From MAG-120531 sp002378585 (GTDB lineage Bacteria > Bacteroidota > Bacteroidia > Flavobacteriales > Flavobacteriaceae): a DNA stretch of 19,043 nt. The stretch lies in NCBI GenBank assembly GCA_937890575.1, contig CALADZ010000134.1, positions 1 to 19,043 of the forward strand, given 5' to 3'. How positions within the stretch are numbered: the stretch's first letter is position 1; each line of letters starts with the position of its first letter. A model generated the notes under the pieces. It worked only from the letters and a program-made list of their open reading frames with translations. It was not told the DNA's origin and did not search any database. This document shows positions 16,550 through 19,043 of the stretch, in pieces. The translations under genes were made by a program, and so were the position numbers.

Positions 16550-16579
16550 AAAAAACGGGTGCCCATGGGCACCCGTTTT
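16550..16579 (-). terminator. Palindromic rho-independent terminator after the symporter gene
   Basis: Positions 16552-16579 form a perfect 28-base palindrome, giving an 11-bp stem (16552-16562 with 16569-16579) around CCATGG. It starts 10 bases after the symporter stop codon and ends in a run of six T on the minus strand. The A/T flanks on both sides could allow it to act in both directions. Confidence 0.9.
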
Positions 16580-16589
16580 AGGGAACTTA

Positions 16590-18308
16590 TCACCAAAAAT
16601 ATCCGACGATTATCGCCGTGATTACTAGTAATATCAATGATAATATTCTAAAATGCTGGTACCAAGGCAAACCTTTGAACTCCTCGGTGTCTTGAGCGAT
16701 CATTTCTTTTTTATAAGTGTATTGATCCACTTTATCGGCCGCGGGTGCTGGAGTAGAAATACTCACCACGACATGTACCAAAACACTGACAACAAACAGT
16801 AGATTGGCTTTAGCTAGGAAGTGAAAATCATTGAGGTAAGGAACTAAATCAAAACTCAATGATAAAATCATGAACATAGCCAAGGCGGCTCCGACCATCA
16901 AACTGGCAAAAGCACCGTGGGCATTGGCCCGCTTCCAAAAAAGGCCAAGAACAAACGCCGAAACAATCGGGGGAGAAGTAAAAGCGATCACCAATTGCAA
17001 ATAACTCCAAAGCGAATCACTAACTCGTTCAATAAATGGAACCCAAGCTGACGAAAGCACCACCAAAATCAAAGTGGCGATCTGTCCGGCACGCACCAAC
17101 TGTTTTGAGGTCATTTTTGGCCTTAACAACTGGATGAAGTCCATGGTAATCAAGGTGGATGCCGAATTAAATGTAGCTGAAACGGAGGACATCATCGCGG
17201 CCAATAAACCAGCAACAACCAAGCCTAAAAATCCAGTAGGTAGCAATTGGAACAACAAAACTGGATACGTTAAATTTGGACAGTCTTTTAAATTGCTGCA
17301 CATAGAACCATCAGCCAATGGATAATTTAAGGTGGAGATATCTAAATCGTTAAACAACAAAATCGCCAAAACCCCTGGAACCACCATGACGAAAATCACA
17401 GGAAGTTTTAAAAACCCGGCAAATAAAGCACCCCACCTACCGTGGTTTAAGTTTTTAGCCCCGAGTACACGTTGCACCATGAATTGGTTGTTGGCCCAAA
17501 AGTAAAATCCCAACAAGGGGACGCCGGTGAGTAAACCCCACCAAGGCATGAACTCATCGTTAAGAGGCCTTACCAAACTAAATACAGCCTCTGCAGACTC
17601 CGGAACATAATAGCCTCTTGCCGCTTTTTCTCCAAAATTAACTTGACCAGCAGCCAACATGTCATCCAGTCTGGACATCATCGTGTCCCAGCCTCCCCCG
17701 AGGGCATCAAAAGCGAAATAGGTGATAAAAACAGAACCGATCAATAGAAGGATGGCTTGGATCACTTCAGTTTGAATAACAGAGTTCAACCCACCAGGAA
17801 TTGTATAGGCTGCTGCAGCGATAGCCAGTGAAATGATGATCACGGTAGAACTCACTTCGGGAAAAAGCAGTTTGAGCACAATGCTTCCCACATACAAAGC
17901 GGCTGCCGTATCCACGAGTACATTGCCCACTATGGTGATGAAAGAAAAATAATAACGAGACTTGCGGTCATATCTACGCTCAAGGAATTCAGGCATGGTA
18001 TAGACCCCTGATCTCAAATAAAAAGGCAGAAAGAAAATAGCAAAGAAAATCAACACCACTACCGCATACCACTCGTAGTTGTATACACTCACATTGGTTT
18101 GGAAGGCATCTGAGGCCAATCCCACTAGGGTTGAACTGGAAATATTGGCCGAGAACAAGGCAATCCCTACAATGGGCCATGTCATGGTTCGACCTCCCAA
18201 AAAATAGTCTTCGGAAGAACTTCTTTTTGACTTGGAAATCCCGTACAGTACAATACCCACGAGATAAACCAAAATCACAATAATATCAATGTTGCTTAAT
18301 GAATTCAT
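16590..18308 (-). CDS. Sodium:solute symporter, SGLT-like (SSS family)
   Basis: A 572-residue transporter with about 14 helices. The N-terminal part resembles vSGLT-type proteins: EDYFLGGRTMTWPIVGIALF (33-52), the broken-helix segment SANISSSTLVGLAS, and YTMPEFLERRYDRKSRYY. Near residues 372-384 ATFNSASTLITMD matches the Na2 sodium-site region, and a loop with MCSNLKDCPNLTYP resembles the cysteine-bearing SGLT loop. Such proteins import sugars or related solutes with sodium; the actual substrate cannot be read from sequence. The start is ATG at 18308; the frame extends two codons to a TTG, which is less likely. It is a single-gene unit: 96 bases separate it from queG and a strong terminator follows. 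No clear promoter was found in the 96-base gap. Confidence 0.92.
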   Translation of the reverse strand: MNSLSNIDIIVILVYLVGIVLYGISKSKRSSSEDYFLGGRTMTWPIVGIALFSANISSSTLVGLASDAFQTNVSVYNYEWYAVVVLIFFAIFFLPFYLRSGVYTMPEFLERRYDRKSRYYFSFITIVGNVLVDTAAALYVGSIVLKLLFPEVSSTVIIISLAIAAAAYTIPGGLNSVIQTEVIQAILLLIGSVFITYFAFDALGGGWDTMMSRLDDMLAAGQVNFGEKAARGYYVPESAEAVFSLVRPLNDEFMPWWGLLTGVPLLGFYFWANNQFMVQRVLGAKNLNHGRWGALFAGFLKLPVIFVMVVPGVLAILLFNDLDISTLNYPLADGSMCSNLKDCPNLTYPVLLFQLLPTGFLGLVVAGLLAAMMSSVSATFNSASTLITMDFIQLLRPKMTSKQLVRAGQIATLILVVLSSAWVPFIERVSDSLWSYLQLVIAFTSPPIVSAFVLGLFWKRANAHGAFASLMVGAALAMFMILSLSFDLVPYLNDFHFLAKANLLFVVSVLVHVVVSISTPAPAADKVDQYTYKKEMIAQDTEEFKGLPWYQHFRILSLILLVITAIIVGYFW

Positions 18309-18404
18309 AATCAATTAAATAGCTGGAAAATTGGTTGGTTATAATTGGTTTAGTTCTGGGTTTTAATATATTGATTTTTCTCTACTGCAAAAAATATATT
18401 TCTT

Positions 18405-19043
18405 TTAGTCGTTATTCTGCACAAAATCAATATTTCTCATCAACCCCTCATATTTAGCTCGTTCAAATGGGGTGTCTTGGAATAATTCGCGGAAAACTTC
18501 ATGGGTCAAATCTTTCCACTGATCTGAACTGTAGGAAACGTAGGGCCTTGGGGCTAATCGTTGATCGTTGTGCTGCAATGAAAAACGATTCCACGGACAC
18601 ACCTCCTGACATACATCACACCCAAAAATCCAGTTATCCATCTGGCCTTTAAGCGTATCGGGTATTTTATCTTTGAGCTCTATAGTTGCATGTGCAATAC
18701 ACCTTTGGGCATCAACCACTGCTGGAGCGACAATGGCCTGAGTAGGACACGCATCAATACACGCGCGACAAGTGCCGCAGTGTTGAAAGTCTCCCGATGG
18801 GGAATCTACATCCAAGGGTAGGTCGATCAATAACTCTGCTAAAAAAAAATAAGATCCTTTTTTCTTGGACAACAAATTTCCGTTTTTCCCAATCCAGCCC
18901 AATCCAGCGCGAGATGCCCATGCCTTTTCCAGCACTGGGGCAGAATCCACGAATGCGCGTCCCGAGACAGCTCCGATATGCTCTTGTATGAATTGAAGCA
19001 ACTCCCTGAGTTTGTCCTTGATCACCAAGTGATAATCGGTCCC
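18405..19043 (-). CDS. queG: Epoxyqueuosine reductase (5' end cut by window)
   Basis: The frame runs open to the window edge, so 212 C-terminal residues are present and roughly 100 N-terminal residues are missing. The visible part starts GTDYHLVIKDKLREL, the family's YH motif. FVDSAPVLEK carries the conserved aspartate proposed as the acid (Asp33 of the fragment), followed by RAGLGWIGKNG. Eight cysteines supply two [4Fe-4S] clusters: HCGTCRACIDACP (fragment 88-100), RCIAH (114-118) and FGCDVCQEVCPWN (140-152). The enzyme is cobalamin-dependent and reduces epoxyqueuosine to queuosine in the wobble position of GUN tRNAs. The apparent start inside the fragment is a TTG within the YH motif and is not the true start. 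Confidence 0.95.
   Translation of the reverse strand, partial: GTDYHLVIKDKLRELLQFIQEHIGAVSGRAFVDSAPVLEKAWASRAGLGWIGKNGNLLSKKKGSYFFLAELLIDLPLDVDSPSGDFQHCGTCRACIDACPTQAIVAPAVVDAQRCIAHATIELKDKIPDTLKGQMDNWIFGCDVCQEVCPWNRFSLQHNDQRLAPRPYVSYSSDQWKDLTHEVFRELFQDTPFERAKYEGLMRNIDFVQNND

Noticed and set aside
18309..18404. Promoter for the symporter gene in the gap after queG
   Set aside because: The best candidate, TATTTTTTG on the minus strand, has one extra base in the TAnnTTTG spacing and would give a leader of about 70 bases. The TTGGTT repeats in the gap are too short to support an operator.
1..19043. Mobile element, CRISPR array, defence island or biosynthetic cluster
   Set aside because: No transposase, integrase, direct repeat array, tRNA-adjacent site or cluster enzyme is visible. 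Gene content is conserved core genome on one strand.

Overview
This window reads as a chromosomal segment of a Bacteroidota bacterium, most likely a member of the Flavobacteriia/Flavobacteriales. The main reasons are a full-length SprA (the outer-membrane translocon of the type IX secretion system), a split caa3-type oxidase gene set with a DUF420 protein, a MaeB-type malic enzyme, and upstream elements matching the Bacteroidota promoter consensus TTG-N17-23-TAnnTTTG in place of sigma70 boxes and clear Shine-Dalgarno sites. The order and family assignments come from reading the sequence; the genus is not resolved. Every gene I can support lies on the minus strand, so transcription runs from high to low coordinates. 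Coding density is very high and no stretch longer than 100 bases lacks a gene. I see no tRNA, rRNA, CRISPR array, insertion sequence, prophage or attachment site.

Layout from the upstream end (right) to the downstream end (left). (1) 18405-19043: the C-terminal two thirds of queG, epoxyqueuosine reductase, cut by the window edge. (2) 16590-18308: an SGLT-like sodium:solute symporter followed by a perfect palindromic terminator. (3) 13645-16511: maeB (malic enzyme with a degenerate phosphotransacetylase domain) and ruvA, overlapping by 4 bases. (4) 6492-13634: sprA, 7.1 kb, beginning 10 bases after ruvA with a TTG start. (5) 4925-6451: gcvH, a VanZ-like membrane protein and a TonB-type energy transducer, closed by a strong terminator. 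(6) 1-4823: a cytochrome oxidase assembly/subunit block: ctaB (heme O synthase), two different subunit III-type proteins, subunit IV, a terminator, a cysteine-free SCO-like membrane protein, a true SCO protein, and a partial DUF420 (CtaM-like) protein.

How the genes work together. The left block serves terminal respiration: CtaB makes heme O, the subunits III and IV belong to the oxidase (subunits I and II are not in this window), SCO delivers copper to the CuA site of subunit II, and DUF420/CtaM supports assembly of a-type oxidase. The middle block contains the T9SS pore SprA placed between a Holliday-junction gene and the glycine-cleavage H protein, an order I recall as conserved in Flavobacteriia and which does not imply a shared pathway. 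MaeB feeds pyruvate and NADPH production. The window looks like ordinary, conserved core genome. The most interesting points are a SCO paralogue that has lost every copper ligand, a large soluble insertion in one subunit III, a set of consistent Bacteroidota promoter elements, and the non-ATG start of sprA. I did not find a convincing new biological system here.
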